Shown piece after piece: positions 1-8,517 of a DNA stretch of 64,000 nt. The stretch lies in contig CAWJCL010000002.1 of the NCBI GenBank assembly GCA_963841425.1, positions 1,240,001-1,304,000 of the forward strand. The letters run 5' to 3'. A program made the position numbers and the translations under genes. Source of the stretch: DATEOR01 sp963841425. Lineage in GTDB: Bacteria; Actinomycetota; Thermoleophilia; Gaiellales; Gaiellaceae. Positions within the stretch are counted from its first letter, which is position 1. Every line of letters begins with the position of its first letter. The notes beneath the pieces were generated by a model. It saw nothing but the letters and a program-made list of their open reading frames with translations. It was not told where the DNA came from and searched no databases.

Positions 1-429
1 GCCGACCGCGGGCGCGAGCACGGCCCAGCCGTCGCGGCAGGCGCCCGGCGAACCGGGGAGGTTGACGACGAGCGTCGAGCCGACGAGGCCTGCAGTGCCG
101 CGGGAGAGCATCCCGTGCGGCGTCCTGGCGACGGCGTCCGCCCGCACGGCCTCGGCGATCCCGGGCGCGCTGCGCTCCAGAACGTCCGCGGTCGCCTCCG
201 GCGTCACATCGCGCGGCCCGAACCCCGTGCCCCCGGTGGTGAGAACGAGCGGGCTCGTGCCGGCCAGCTCGCGGAGAGCCCTGGCAATCTCGTCGGGGTC
301 GTCGGGGACGACACGGCGCTCGACCTCCCACCCGTCCTCGGCGAGAGCCTCGGCGAGGATGTCCCCGCTTTCGTCCTCCCGCTCGCCCGCCGACACGCCG
401 TCGGAGACGGTGAGCACGGCCGCTCTCAC
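1..429 (-). CDS. mog: Molybdopterin adenylyltransferase MogA/MoaB family (partial, runs off left edge)
   Basis: The reading frame is open from a GTG at 429 to the window edge, giving 143 codons without a stop. It has the MogA/MoaB fold signature: an N-terminal AVLTVSDG strand (residues 4-11), then TTGGTGFGPRD (about 64-74) and NLPGSPG near the edge. The family adenylylates molybdopterin before metal insertion in Mo-cofactor synthesis in the cytoplasm. The GTG overlaps the moaC stop as GTGA, so translation is probably coupled. With moaC here and moeA at 10.4 kb, three Mo-cofactor steps are in the window. The 3' end is missing, so Mog and MoaB cannot be separated. Confidence 0.85.
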   Translation of the reverse strand, partial: MRAAVLTVSDGVSAGEREDESGDILAEALAEDGWEVERRVVPDDPDEIARALRELAGTSPLVLTTGGTGFGPRDVTPEATADVLERSAPGIAEAVRADAVARTPHGMLSRGTAGLVGSTLVVNLPGSPGACRDGWAVLAPAVG

Positions 430-875
430 CCCTTCGTCTTCTCGAGGAGCCTGACGTCCTCGATCGCCATGTCGCGGTCGACCGCCTTGGCCATGTCGTA
501 GACCGTCAGCGCCGCGACGCTCACTGCGGTCAGGGCTTCCATCTCGACCCCCGTCTGCGCCGTTGTCTCGACGGTGGCAACGATCTGCACCCCGCTTTCG
601 CCCACCTCGAGCTCGACGCCGACGCGCGTCAGCGGCAGCGGATGGCAGAGCGGAACGAGCTCCGAGGTTCGCTTGGCGGCCATGATCCCGGCGAGCTGCG
701 CCGTCGCGAGGGCGTCACCCTTCGGAAGCGAGCGCAGGGTCGCCGCCGTCTCGGGGCTCATCGCCACCCGGCCGGACGCCACGGCGCGGCGGCGCTCGTG
801 AGGCTTGCTGCCCACGTCGACCATGTGGACGCCGCCCTCCGCGTCGACGTGGCTGAGACCCTGATTTCCAGGCAT
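426..875 (-). CDS. moaC: Cyclic pyranopterin monophosphate synthase MoaC
   Basis: MoaC converts the MoaA product (3',8-cyclo-GTP) to cyclic pyranopterin monophosphate. The 149-residue length is typical of the family. Visible motifs are KGDALATA (52-59), LCHPLPL (76-82) with the conserved His78, TGVEMEAL (108-115) with two conserved Glu, and YDMAK (126-130) with the Asp and Lys of the active site. It is coupled to mog by a GTGA overlap. A TAGACT hexamer at 887-892, inside the end of the upstream otsA-like gene, lies 11 bases before its ATG and could be an internal promoter. Confidence 0.95.
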   Translation of the reverse strand: MPGNQGLSHVDAEGGVHMVDVGSKPHERRRAVASGRVAMSPETAATLRSLPKGDALATAQLAGIMAAKRTSELVPLCHPLPLTRVGVELEVGESGVQIVATVETTAQTGVEMEALTAVSVAALTVYDMAKAVDRDMAIEDVRLLEKTKG

Positions 876-876
876 T

Positions 877-2370
877 TCAGACAGGGAGTCTAGTTCCCGA
901 CCCGTGTTCTACGGCGTCGAGGTCGGCGAGCTGCGCCTCGATCCAGGCGGCGATGTCGTGCTCTCCGATATGAGCCCGGATTGCGCCGAGTCGCCGCCGC
1001 CGCTCGTCCTCGCCCATGGTCAGCGCCTCGTAGAGCGCCCTCGCCTGGCCTGACAGGTCGAACGGATTCACGGTCAGCGCCCAGTCGCCGAGCTCGTCGT
1101 GGGCACCCGTGTTCTCCGAAAGGACGAGGACGCCGTTGCGCGCGTTCACGAGCGGCGCCTCCTTCGCAACGAGGTTCATGCCGTCGAAGATCGCGTTCAC
1201 GAGCAGGACGTCGTACTGCTTGTACGCGGCGACGGCCTGATGGAAGTTGTCCTCGATCCGGACCTCGAGCGGAAGCCACCCCTCGATACGAAAGCGGTCG
1301 TTGACCACGCGCGCGGCACGCTGGATCGCGCCGAGATACTCGGAGTACTCGGGGATGTCCTGGCGCGACGGGTCGAGGAGCGCGAGCATCCCCACGCGGC
1401 CGTGCAGCTCGGGGTGGTCCTCCAGGAGCAGCTCGTAGGCGCGGAAGCCGCGGACGATGTTCTTGGACGGATCCGTGCGGTCGACGCGCACGATCAGGAG
1501 CTCCGGGCGCTCGGCCTCGAGCTTCGACTCCTGGTCGCGCACGCGCTCGCTCTCCGCCAGGCCGGCGAACTCGGCCGGGTCGACGGAGATCGGCCGCGGG
1601 TGGATGGCGACGGGACGGCCTTCGTACGTGACCCGGCTGGCGCTGAAGTCGCTCTTCGCGTCGAGCACGTCCTCGCAGGAGCGCAGAAAGTTCCGACACC
1701 AGCGGCTGGTGTGGAAGCTGACGAGGTCGTTGGCAAGAAGCCCTTCGTGCACCGCGCGGCGGATGTTGTCGGGAAGCACCCGCCAGTAGTCGGGCTGCGG
1801 CCAGGGGATGTGCACGAAGTGGCTCATGGTCACGTCCGGGAATCGCTCGCGCACGAGACCGGGCGCCACGTAGAGGTGGTAGTCGTGGAAGAAGACGTCC
1901 GCATCCGGCTCGCGCGCGAGCTCCTCGATGACCACGTCCGCGAACGCGCGGTTGACGGCCAGGTAGCCCTCCGACCAGGCGAGGTGCAGGCCGTTGTCGA
2001 TGTTCGGCGCCTCGACGAGGCCCCAGAGGTAGTGCTGCGCGAACCACAGGACGGGGTTCGAGACGACGTTGTAGTAGAGATCGTAGGCCTGTGGGTCGTG
2101 AGAGACGAGCCGAAGCCGGTATGGAGAGCCGTCGCCCGCGCTCTCCTCCAGGGGCTCGGAGCCGGCCTCGGACGCCACGACGTGGTCCTCGGCGCTCATC
2201 GCACTCGCCACCCAGGTCACGTCCTGGTGGGTGATCAGGCTCCGCAGCGCGGTCACGAGGCCTCCCCCGCCCCTGCGAGCGCTGCGCGCGCCGTCGTTTT
2301 CCCGTGAAAACGTGACCGGTGCCCGGTTGGCAACGACGATGAGCTTGCGCCGACCCACCATGGCGGACAC
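877..2370 (-). CDS. otsA: Trehalose-6-phosphate synthase-like glycosyltransferase (GT20)
   Basis: This 497-residue protein has the GT20 landmarks: VVANRAPV near residue 12, a HDYHL motif near 157, HIPWP with the conserved His, VDRTDPSKN near 297 (Arg and Lys that bind the donor phosphates) and DGMNLVAKE near 396. OtsA enzymes join UDP/ADP-glucose to glucose-6-phosphate. The motifs deviate from the textbook forms (PSKN instead of YSKG; HIPWPQPDYW), so acceptor specificity is open. No trehalose-6-phosphate phosphatase is nearby. It follows treT by 19 bases and is probably co-transcribed. Start is GTG at 2370 or ATG at 2361. Confidence 0.85.
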   Translation of the reverse strand: MSAMVGRRKLIVVANRAPVTFSRENDGARSARRGGGGLVTALRSLITHQDVTWVASAMSAEDHVVASEAGSEPLEESAGDGSPYRLRLVSHDPQAYDLYYNVVSNPVLWFAQHYLWGLVEAPNIDNGLHLAWSEGYLAVNRAFADVVIEELAREPDADVFFHDYHLYVAPGLVRERFPDVTMSHFVHIPWPQPDYWRVLPDNIRRAVHEGLLANDLVSFHTSRWCRNFLRSCEDVLDAKSDFSASRVTYEGRPVAIHPRPISVDPAEFAGLAESERVRDQESKLEAERPELLIVRVDRTDPSKNIVRGFRAYELLLEDHPELHGRVGMLALLDPSRQDIPEYSEYLGAIQRAARVVNDRFRIEGWLPLEVRIEDNFHQAVAAYKQYDVLLVNAIFDGMNLVAKEAPLVNARNGVLVLSENTGAHDELGDWALTVNPFDLSGQARALYEALTMGEDERRRRLGAIRAHIGEHDIAAWIEAQLADLDAVEHGSGTRLPV

Positions 2371-2389
2371 CCTACCGGCGGCTCTGCGA

Positions 2390-3673
2390 CTAGACCGCTG
2401 TCGAGGCGGTCACGAGCTCACCGCCGCCGAGATCGTTCCCGTCGAGGCGGTTGAAGAGCGCGAGCCAGTCCCGCAGGAGCCGCGGCGAGAGAAAGTTGCG
2501 GCGCACGTACTCCTTGCCGCGGAGCGCCATCTGGCGCGCGTCCGGCGGGTCGTCGAGGATCGACTGCAGCGCCCGCGCACACTCCTCGACGGAATCGACG
2601 AGAAAGCCGGTCTCGCCGTTCTGGATCTGGTCGACGATCCCGCCTGCGCGCCCGGCGACCAGCGGCCTTGCTTTCCAGAGGGCCTCGGTGACCGTGAGCC
2701 CGAAACCCTCCTTGATGGACTTCTGCACGAGAGCGTCCGAGTGGACCTGGAACGCGTTCACTTCGACGGACCCGACGTTGTTCAGGTTGGAAAGGATGAA
2801 GATGTCCGGGTCGCCACCGGCCGCCGCCACGGTCTGGTTGTAGTAGTCCCATCCCTCCGGGTCGTCGTGCGCCATGGAGCCGACTAGCGCGAGCTGGGTG
2901 CGCGCGTGACTCTCCCGCAGGGCACGCCACGCTTCGATCACGCCGAGCGGGTCCTTCCACGGGTCGAACCGGGACACCTGGGTGACGAGCGGGCGGTCGA
3001 CGTCGATCCCGAACTGGTCGACGATGTAGGCCGCGTCCTCGGAGGAGAGCGCCATGTTCTTCGGCGTCAGCGGGTCGATCGCGGGCGGCCAGATGTACGC
3101 AGGCGGCAGGGCGTCATGGCGCGGAACGTACTCCTCGCGATGGAACACCATCGAGTCGTACGAGTGCAGCCAGGGAAGCAGGAAGTCGAGGACATCCTCG
3201 TTCGGCGTCGAGAGGTCGATGTGGCAGCGCCAGATCCAGTGACGGCCGCAGGCATGCGCGTGGTCGATGACGCCGGCGGGCTGAGGGTCGTGGACGATCA
3301 CGTAGTCGAAGGAGTCCGCGACCGCCTCGGCGTTGCCGAGGTTATAGCGGCGGAAGATCTCCTTCTCCTCGTCCGAGAGCGGGCGTGGTGCGCCCTGGAG
3401 GGCGTTGTGGATCGCCTTCGTCACGTCGAAGAACTCGTCCTGCCCGTAGATCACGCGCCACTCGGTGTCGAGGCCGGCATCGCGCATGAGCGGGACGAGC
3501 GTGTAGAGGATCTCGGCCACGCCGCCGCCGAACGCTGTCGCGGAGAGATGGAGAACGCGCTTGCCCGCGAGCGGCTCGGCGAGCGCCTTCAGCTGCTCCA
3601 TCAGGCCCCGGCTCACGATCGTCGCGTAGTCCGCCAGGGACTTGTGGCCGACGTTTACCTGCTGGAGTTCCAC
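2390..3673 (-). CDS. treT: Trehalose glycosyltransferring synthase TreT-like (GT4)
   Basis: The 427-residue protein resembles the TreT/trehalose phosphorylase branch of GT4. It has an early loop SATAFGGGVAEIL (about 44-56), VSRFDPWKDP near residue 231 and the donor-site EGFGLTVTEALWK near 320 with the two-Glu spacing typical of GT-B retaining enzymes. TreT makes trehalose directly from an NDP-glucose and glucose. Trehalose is an osmo- and desiccation protectant, and the position beside a GT20 enzyme supports that role. Start is a GTG. The phosphorylase direction cannot be excluded from sequence. Confidence 0.85.
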   Translation of the reverse strand: MELQQVNVGHKSLADYATIVSRGLMEQLKALAEPLAGKRVLHLSATAFGGGVAEILYTLVPLMRDAGLDTEWRVIYGQDEFFDVTKAIHNALQGAPRPLSDEEKEIFRRYNLGNAEAVADSFDYVIVHDPQPAGVIDHAHACGRHWIWRCHIDLSTPNEDVLDFLLPWLHSYDSMVFHREEYVPRHDALPPAYIWPPAIDPLTPKNMALSSEDAAYIVDQFGIDVDRPLVTQVSRFDPWKDPLGVIEAWRALRESHARTQLALVGSMAHDDPEGWDYYNQTVAAAGGDPDIFILSNLNNVGSVEVNAFQVHSDALVQKSIKEGFGLTVTEALWKARPLVAGRAGGIVDQIQNGETGFLVDSVEECARALQSILDDPPDARQMALRGKEYVRRNFLSPRLLRDWLALFNRLDGNDLGGGELVTASTAV

Positions 3674-3704
3674 GGCGGCGGAGAATATCGGCGCGCTCGG
3701 CGGA

Positions 3705-4136
3705 TCAGTTGAGGTACTTCGCGAAGCGAAGACGCGAGCCTCCGCCGTTGGGGTTCCGCCCGATGTCGAGCTCGTCGGTCACCGCCCGGATGATGGCGAT
3801 CCCGAGCCCGCCCTCGTCGAGCTCCTGCTGCGCGCGCTCGAGCACGGCAGGGTCGAAACCGGCTCCGTCGTCGGCCACCTCGACCTCGATCCGATCCGCA
3901 GCGAGCCGGTAGGAGACCTCGACGATCCCGTCCCGCCCCTCCTCGTAGGCGTGGCGCACGGAGTTCGAGCACGCCTCGGTCAAAGCGAGCTTCAGGTCGG
4001 CGACGACTTCCTCCTGCAAAGCCCTGGTGCGTGCGATGCCGGTGAGCGCGAGGCGGCAGAGCGCGATGTACTCGGCGCGCGCAGGAATGGTGAGTGCGAC
4101 GACGCCGTCGCCGTTCTCGCGGGAGTCTCGACCCAT
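3705..4136 (-). CDS. RsbW/SpoIIAB-like serine kinase anti-sigma factor
   Basis: A single-domain GHKL ATPase. The N-box LTEACSNSVRHAY, G1 box DDGAGFD and G2 box GGLGIAIIRA are all visible. Such proteins bind and inhibit a stress sigma factor and phosphorylate an STAS antagonist. Neither partner is next to it, so its target is unknown. The frame is open to an ATG at 4169 that overlaps the methyltransferase stop as ATGA. I prefer ATG 4136 because a TAGACT hexamer (4145-4150) sits 8 bases upstream, matching the short-leader pattern seen elsewhere; 4169 remains possible for coupled translation. Confidence 0.8.
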   Translation of the reverse strand: MGRDSRENGDGVVALTIPARAEYIALCRLALTGIARTRALQEEVVADLKLALTEACSNSVRHAYEEGRDGIVEVSYRLAADRIEVEVADDGAGFDPAVLERAQQELDEGGLGIAIIRAVTDELDIGRNPNGGGSRLRFAKYLN

Positions 4137-4144
4137 GGGCTCGG

Positions 4145-4150
4145 AGTCTA
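4145..4150 (-). promoter_or_regulatory. Candidate -10 (TAGACT) for the RsbW-like gene
   Basis: TAGACT on the minus strand ends 8 bases before ATG 4136, a distance that would give a leaderless or nearly leaderless mRNA. No convincing -35 is visible. Confidence 0.4.
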
Positions 4151-4165
4151 GTCCCCGGCCCAAAC

Positions 4166-5077
4166 TCATCCTAAACCTGCCTCAATCTGACGAATCCTCT
4201 CTGCCGAGCTCGCTTCCGCCTCTCGTACCCGTTCAGCGGCCAGGCTGAACCGCGCCAGTCGCTCGCGGGCGACCGCGACCGCCTCGGGGCTCGAGTCCAC
4301 GAGGACGAAACGGCGTCCGAGTGCCGCCGCGACCGCCCCGAGCGTGCCGCTCCCGGCAAAGGGGTCGAGGCACCAGTCGCCCGGGCGGCTCGAGGCCTGG
4401 ACGATCCGCCGGAGGACGCCCTCCGGCTTCTGGGTCGGGTAGCCGGTCTTCTCCTTGCCGGTCGGCGAGACGATCGTGTGCCACCAGACGTCGGTTGGGA
4501 GCTTGCCGCGAGCCGCCTTCTCGGCGGTCACGAGCCCCGGCGCCATGTACGGCTCCCGCTCGACGGCCTCGGAGTCGAACCAGTAGCGCTCCGGGTCCTT
4601 GACGTACACGAGGATCGTGTCGTGCTTCGCCGGCCAGCGGCGCTTCGGCTTGGCGCCGTAGTCGTAGGCCCAGACGATCTCGTTCAGAAAGCACTCACGG
4701 CCGAAGAGGTCGTCGAGGAGGAGCTTTGCGTAGTGCGCTTCGCGGTAGTCGAGATGGAGGTAGAGCGTGCCGCGCGGCGAGAGCAATCGGCGGAGCTCGC
4801 GAACCCGGGGCTCGAGGAAGCCCAGATAGTCGTCGAACGAGTCCGGGTACGAGGACTCGCGGAGGAGCCGGCTGGCGTAGCGACGGCCCTTGAAGCCAAC
4901 GCGGTCGCCGGCCTCGTCGGAAACGACGGCGAGAGTGCGCCGCGTGACCCGCCCCCCCGTGTTGAAGGGCGGATCCGCGTAGACGAGCTGAAAGCTCTCG
5001 TCCGCGAAGCGCGGCAGAACGTCCAGGTTGTCGCCGAGGAGAACGAGGTCGTCGGCCGGCGGCTCCACGCGGCCCAC
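4166..5077 (-). CDS. Orphan DNA methyltransferase (N4/N6, beta class)
   Basis: A 303-residue member of the N4-cytosine/N6-adenine methylase family. The catalytic DPPFNT motif is near residue 37 and the AdoMet-binding DPFAGSGT is near 243, with the likely target-recognition region between them; that order defines the beta class. No restriction endonuclease gene lies alongside, so it looks like a solitary, CcrM-like or epigenetic enzyme rather than half of a restriction system. The target sequence cannot be read from the gene. It starts with GTG and overlaps the RsbW-like frame by 4 bases. Confidence 0.85.
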   Translation of the reverse strand: MGRVEPPADDLVLLGDNLDVLPRFADESFQLVYADPPFNTGGRVTRRTLAVVSDEAGDRVGFKGRRYASRLLRESSYPDSFDDYLGFLEPRVRELRRLLSPRGTLYLHLDYREAHYAKLLLDDLFGRECFLNEIVWAYDYGAKPKRRWPAKHDTILVYVKDPERYWFDSEAVEREPYMAPGLVTAEKAARGKLPTDVWWHTIVSPTGKEKTGYPTQKPEGVLRRIVQASSRPGDWCLDPFAGSGTLGAVAAALGRRFVLVDSSPEAVAVARERLARFSLAAERVREAEASSAERIRQIEAGLG

Positions 5078-5087
5078 TGTAGAGGAG

Positions 5088-6326
5088 CTAACGGTCGCTC
5101 CCGGGCGGAGCCGAGGGACGCTCGCCGAGCTCGACGGCGACCTCGAGCCGCTTCCCGTCCCTGACGAGCGAGAGGCGCGTGGTCTGGCCGGGCGAAAGCC
5201 CTTCCGTGATCGCGCGCACGACGTCCTCAGCAGTCTCGACGGGGACTCCGTCGATCGCCACGATCAGATCGCCGCCCGGGCGGAAGGGGATCCCGGTGAA
5301 TTCCTTCTCGAGCCCGCCGGCCTCGATGCCGGAGGCGGCAGCCGGGCTCCCTGCGACGACGGTCTGCACCGCCGCGCCCGCGTCGACGGAGTAGTGGAAG
5401 TGCTCGGCGAGCCGCGGGGTCAGCGTCTGCGTGGAGATGCCGAGCCACGCATAGCGCACCTCGCCGTTCTCGATCAGCTGTTCCATCGACCGCCGTGCGG
5501 AGTTGATCGGCACGGCGAAGCCCACTCCCTCCGCCGTTCCGGAGTTGCTGTTGATCTGCGCGTTGATCCCGATGACGCGACCACGTGCGTCGAACATCGG
5601 GCCGCCCGAGTTACCGCGGTTGATAGGCGCGTCCGTCTGGATCGCATCGACGAGGTCGTAGCTCGAGGTCAACGAGGCGATCGAGCGCTCGGTTGCCGAC
5701 ACGACCCCGACGCTGAGCGAGCTCTCGTTGCCGAACGGGCTTCCGATCGCCGCGACGGGCTGGCCGACGACGACGTGCGTCGAGTCCCCGAGCGGCACCA
5801 CCGTCAGGTGACGATCGGCCGGGTCGACCTTGAGGAGCCCGACGTCGTCGTAGATGTCCCACCCGACGATGCGCGCCCGCACCCGGTCGCCGTCGCGGAA
5901 CTCGACGAAGACAGTGTTCGCCGCCTCCGGAGCCGCCGTCGGGTCGCCCTCGCCGGCCGTCGTGATCACGTGCGAGTTGGTGAGGATGTAGCCGTCCGAG
6001 GAGACGACGAAGCCGGAGCCCTGAGCCGCGTCCGCTGCTGCGACGGAGTCGTTCGGGCCGAAGAGCGCGAGGATCGTGACGACGCCCGCGGCTCGCTCCC
6101 GGTAGATCGCGGCGGGATCGAAGTCGTTGCCCGGAAGCGGCTTGGCCTCTGCCTCCTCGTCGATCGGGTTCGCCGCCGGCGTGTGGCTGCCCGGGGCGGT
6201 CAAAACGACGGTGCGCGTTGGGCCCTCATCGCCGACCCAGCCCGCCGCCTTGGCGACGACGAGCGCCGTGGACGCGCCCAGTAGGGCGCAGACCACCGCA
6301 ATGACGGCTAGAGATCCCGGGCGCAC
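5088..6326 (-). CDS. htrA: HtrA/DegP-like serine protease (S1C) with PDZ domain
   Basis: A 412-residue envelope protease. An N-terminal hydrophobic anchor (about residues 6-29) is followed by a trypsin-like domain with the triad His119 (SHVITT), Asp161 (DDVGLLKV) and Ser240 (RGNSGGP). A PDZ domain covers roughly 300-400 with a GGDLIVAIDGVPV strand. Such proteins degrade or sense misfolded extracytoplasmic protein. The two-component genes follow upstream in the same orientation (27-base gap), a common pairing for envelope stress. Start is GTG with a candidate -10 nine bases upstream. Confidence 0.93.
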   Translation of the reverse strand: MRPGSLAVIAVVCALLGASTALVVAKAAGWVGDEGPTRTVVLTAPGSHTPAANPIDEEAEAKPLPGNDFDPAAIYRERAAGVVTILALFGPNDSVAAADAAQGSGFVVSSDGYILTNSHVITTAGEGDPTAAPEAANTVFVEFRDGDRVRARIVGWDIYDDVGLLKVDPADRHLTVVPLGDSTHVVVGQPVAAIGSPFGNESSLSVGVVSATERSIASLTSSYDLVDAIQTDAPINRGNSGGPMFDARGRVIGINAQINSNSGTAEGVGFAVPINSARRSMEQLIENGEVRYAWLGISTQTLTPRLAEHFHYSVDAGAAVQTVVAGSPAAASGIEAGGLEKEFTGIPFRPGGDLIVAIDGVPVETAEDVVRAITEGLSPGQTTRLSLVRDGKRLEVAVELGERPSAPPGSDR

Positions 6327-6335
6327 CGCGGTCTC

Positions 6336-6341
6336 ATAGTA
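6336..6341 (-). promoter_or_regulatory. Candidate -10 (TACTAT) for htrA
   Basis: TACTAT on the minus strand ends 9 bases before the htrA GTG at 6326. It would allow htrA to be transcribed separately from the sensor kinase with almost no leader. Confidence 0.4.
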
Positions 6342-6353
6342 GTGGCGGCGCGC

Positions 6354-7772
6354 TCAGGCTTCGCCGTCGGAGCGTTTCGACGTGAAAACGCGGTTCGCTC
6401 GTGGCAAGAGCAACGTGAACACGGTCTCGCCGGGCCTGGAGGCGACCTCGATCGACCCGCCCATCCGCCCCGCGAGCTCCGACGCGATCGCGAGCCCGAG
6501 CCCGCTGCCCGAGGCCTGGCCCCCCTCGGCGCGGTAGAAGCGCTCGAAGAGATGCTCCTGGTCGCTCTCCGGGACCCCGGGCCCGTCATCGGTCACCGAG
6601 AGCGCGACCGAGCCGTTCCGGTCATCTGCGGAGACGACGATGCTCGTGCCCGCCGGTGTATGGCGGGTGGCGTTCTCGACGAGGATCCGAGCCACCTGCA
6701 AGACGCGCTGCTCGTCCGCGAGCGCGATCGCCGGCCCGTCGACGCTCGCCGAGAGGGCGTGCTTCTCGGCCTCGGCGACGGCACGGAACTCCTCGCAGAC
6801 CGTGCGCGCGCTCTCGGCGATGTCCACCGCGGCCTGCTCGACCGAGAGCTGCCCGGCGTCGAGACGCGTGAGGTCGAGCAGGTCGGTCGCAAGCCTCGTC
6901 AGCCTCGTCACCTGGGCGCTCATCTCCTCGACGAAATCGTTGCGCACCGCCGGTTCGATGTCCTCATCCGCCATCAGCTCGAGAAAGCCCCCGAGGGAGA
7001 AGAGGGGTGTCCGAAGCTCGTGGGAGGCGTTGGCGATGAACTCACGCCGTGCGCGGTCGAGGTGAGCGAGGCGGAGGCGCATGCGGTCGAAAGCCCGCGC
7101 CAGCTCGCCGACCTCGTCCTCGACCGGGTCGACGATCTCCTGCTGGAAATCGCCGGCCGCGATCCGGCCGGCCGCCTCCTCCAGCCGCCTGATGCGATGC
7201 GTGAGCCGCAGCGCGGCAAGGGAGCCCGCGAACCAGGCGATGAGGAGGGCGGCGATGCCCGCGAGGAGCAGCGTGCGCTCGACGAGGCGGACGCTTGCCA
7301 GCGTGTCGCGAAGCGACGCCGAGAGGAGCACGACCGTGTCCTGGTTGAAGCGCACCGCGACCTCGGCGCGCTCGCCGTTTCGCTCCACATGCCCCCGCTG
7401 GACCTCGCCCACAGGCGACTCGAACGCGGCCTGCACGACAGGGTCGTTGAGCACCTCCGGCGCGGTGATCTCGTTCGAGTCCCCGACCGGGACGTAGGTG
7501 TTGTTCCCCAGCGATCCGATGACGACCACGCGTGCGCCGAGGTTCTCCTGGATGTTCCCCGCCCGCGCGTCGTAGTTGAACGGATCCGCCGCTTTCATCT
7601 GGCTCGCCACGGGTTGGGCGCTCATGACGAGCTCGTCGAGGCGGTCGCCCACCAGGCGATCCTCGAGACGCGGGACGACCGCGGCGTAGACGATGCCGAG
7701 TGCGCCCGCGACGATCGCGAGGACGACGAGTCCGAGCTTGACGGACAGCCGCGGGTGGCGGAACTGGTTCAC
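6354..7772 (-). CDS. Sensor histidine kinase (HAMP, HisKA, HATPase)
   Basis: A 472-residue membrane kinase. TM1 lies near residues 11-31, an extracellular sensor region follows to about 165, TM2 near 167-190, then HAMP. The H-box NASHELRTPL (phospho-His near 247), an N-box (VENATRHTP), G1 (DDGPGVP) and G2 (GSGLGLAIA) are intact. Its ATG overlaps the response regulator stop as ATGA, so the two are translationally coupled. The signal is unknown; the htrA gene next door suggests envelope stress. Confidence 0.93.
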   Translation of the reverse strand: MNQFRHPRLSVKLGLVVLAIVAGALGIVYAAVVPRLEDRLVGDRLDELVMSAQPVASQMKAADPFNYDARAGNIQENLGARVVVIGSLGNNTYVPVGDSNEITAPEVLNDPVVQAAFESPVGEVQRGHVERNGERAEVAVRFNQDTVVLLSASLRDTLASVRLVERTLLLAGIAALLIAWFAGSLAALRLTHRIRRLEEAAGRIAAGDFQQEIVDPVEDEVGELARAFDRMRLRLAHLDRARREFIANASHELRTPLFSLGGFLELMADEDIEPAVRNDFVEEMSAQVTRLTRLATDLLDLTRLDAGQLSVEQAAVDIAESARTVCEEFRAVAEAEKHALSASVDGPAIALADEQRVLQVARILVENATRHTPAGTSIVVSADDRNGSVALSVTDDGPGVPESDQEHLFERFYRAEGGQASGSGLGLAIASELAGRMGGSIEVASRPGETVFTLLLPRANRVFTSKRSDGEA

Positions 7773-8467
7773 GCCACCTCGCGGAACCGGTAGCCGACGC
7801 CGCGCACCGTGAAGAGGTAGTGCGGCTCGCTGGGGTCAGGCTCGATCTTCTCCCGCAGATGGCGGACGTGGACGTCGATCGTCCTCGGGTCGCGGTACTC
7901 GGCGCCGCCCCAGAGCGCGTCCAGCAATGCCTGGCGCGAGTAGACACGACCGGGATTCGCAGCCAGCGTGCGCAGGAGCTCGAACTCGAGGTATGTGAGC
8001 TGCACGGGCTCCCCGGCAACCTCGACCGTCCGCTTGGCCAGGTCGATACGGACGCCCTCCGCCTCGATGGCGTCGCTCCTCGCACCCGCCGGCGGGAGCT
8101 GCGCGCGGCGGAGCGCGGCACGGACACGGCTGCGAAACTCCCGGATCGAGAAGGGCTTGGTGATGTAGTCGTCCGCGCCGAGCTCCAGGCCGACGACCTT
8201 GTCGAGCTCGTCGTCGCGAGCAGTCAGCATCAGGATGGGCACCGCGCTTTGCGCCCGCAGCCGACGGCAGACCTCCAGCCCGTCGAGCTTGGGAAGCATG
8301 ATGTCGAGGATCACAAGATCGACCGCGTTCTCCTCGAAACGCTGCAGCGCCTCCTCGCCGTCACGCGCCTGCACGACATTGAACCCCTCGTGCTCCAGGG
8401 GATACGTGAGCAGCTTCTGGATCGACTCCTCGTCGTCGACGAGCAGGATCGTGGCGCTTTCCGGCAT
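7769..8467 (-). CDS. OmpR/PhoB-family response regulator
   Basis: 232 residues from ATG 8467: a receiver domain with acidic DDEE at 11-14, phospho-acceptor Asp55 (VILDIMLP), a switch Thr (MLTAR) and Lys (ITKPFS), then a winged-helix DNA-binding domain with YSRQALLDALWG and a C-terminal VRGVGYRF. An upstream in-frame ATG (8485) exists, but the receiver fold begins right after 8467 and a TATCCT hexamer sits 7 bases before it. It is coupled to the kinase by ATGA and diverges from the M28-like gene. Confidence 0.93.
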   Translation of the reverse strand: MPESATILLVDDEESIQKLLTYPLEHEGFNVVQARDGEEALQRFEENAVDLVILDIMLPKLDGLEVCRRLRAQSAVPILMLTARDDELDKVVGLELGADDYITKPFSIREFRSRVRAALRRAQLPPAGARSDAIEAEGVRIDLAKRTVEVAGEPVQLTYLEFELLRTLAANPGRVYSRQALLDALWGGAEYRDPRTIDVHVRHLREKIEPDPSEPHYLFTVRGVGYRFREVA

Positions 8468-8474
8468 GAAGCAA

Positions 8475-8480
8475 AGGATA
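8475..8480 (-). promoter_or_regulatory. Candidate -10 (TATCCT) for the response regulator
   Basis: TATCCT ends 7 bases before ATG 8467 on the minus strand, which would give a leaderless mRNA and supports this start over the ATG at 8485. On the plus strand, TAGACT at 8500-8505 is a matching candidate for the divergent M28-like gene. Confidence 0.45.
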
Positions 8481-8517
8481 GGCACGTCCCGGACCGCACT
8501 AGACTGGCGCGGGCGCT

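Noticed and set aside
2296..2311. parS-like palindrome GTTTTCCCGTGAAAAC, and a second at 6374-6389
   Set aside because: Both match only the TTTC/GAAA halves of the parS consensus, lie inside otsA-like and kinase coding sequence, and the second has a shifted centre. Not good enough to call ParB sites.
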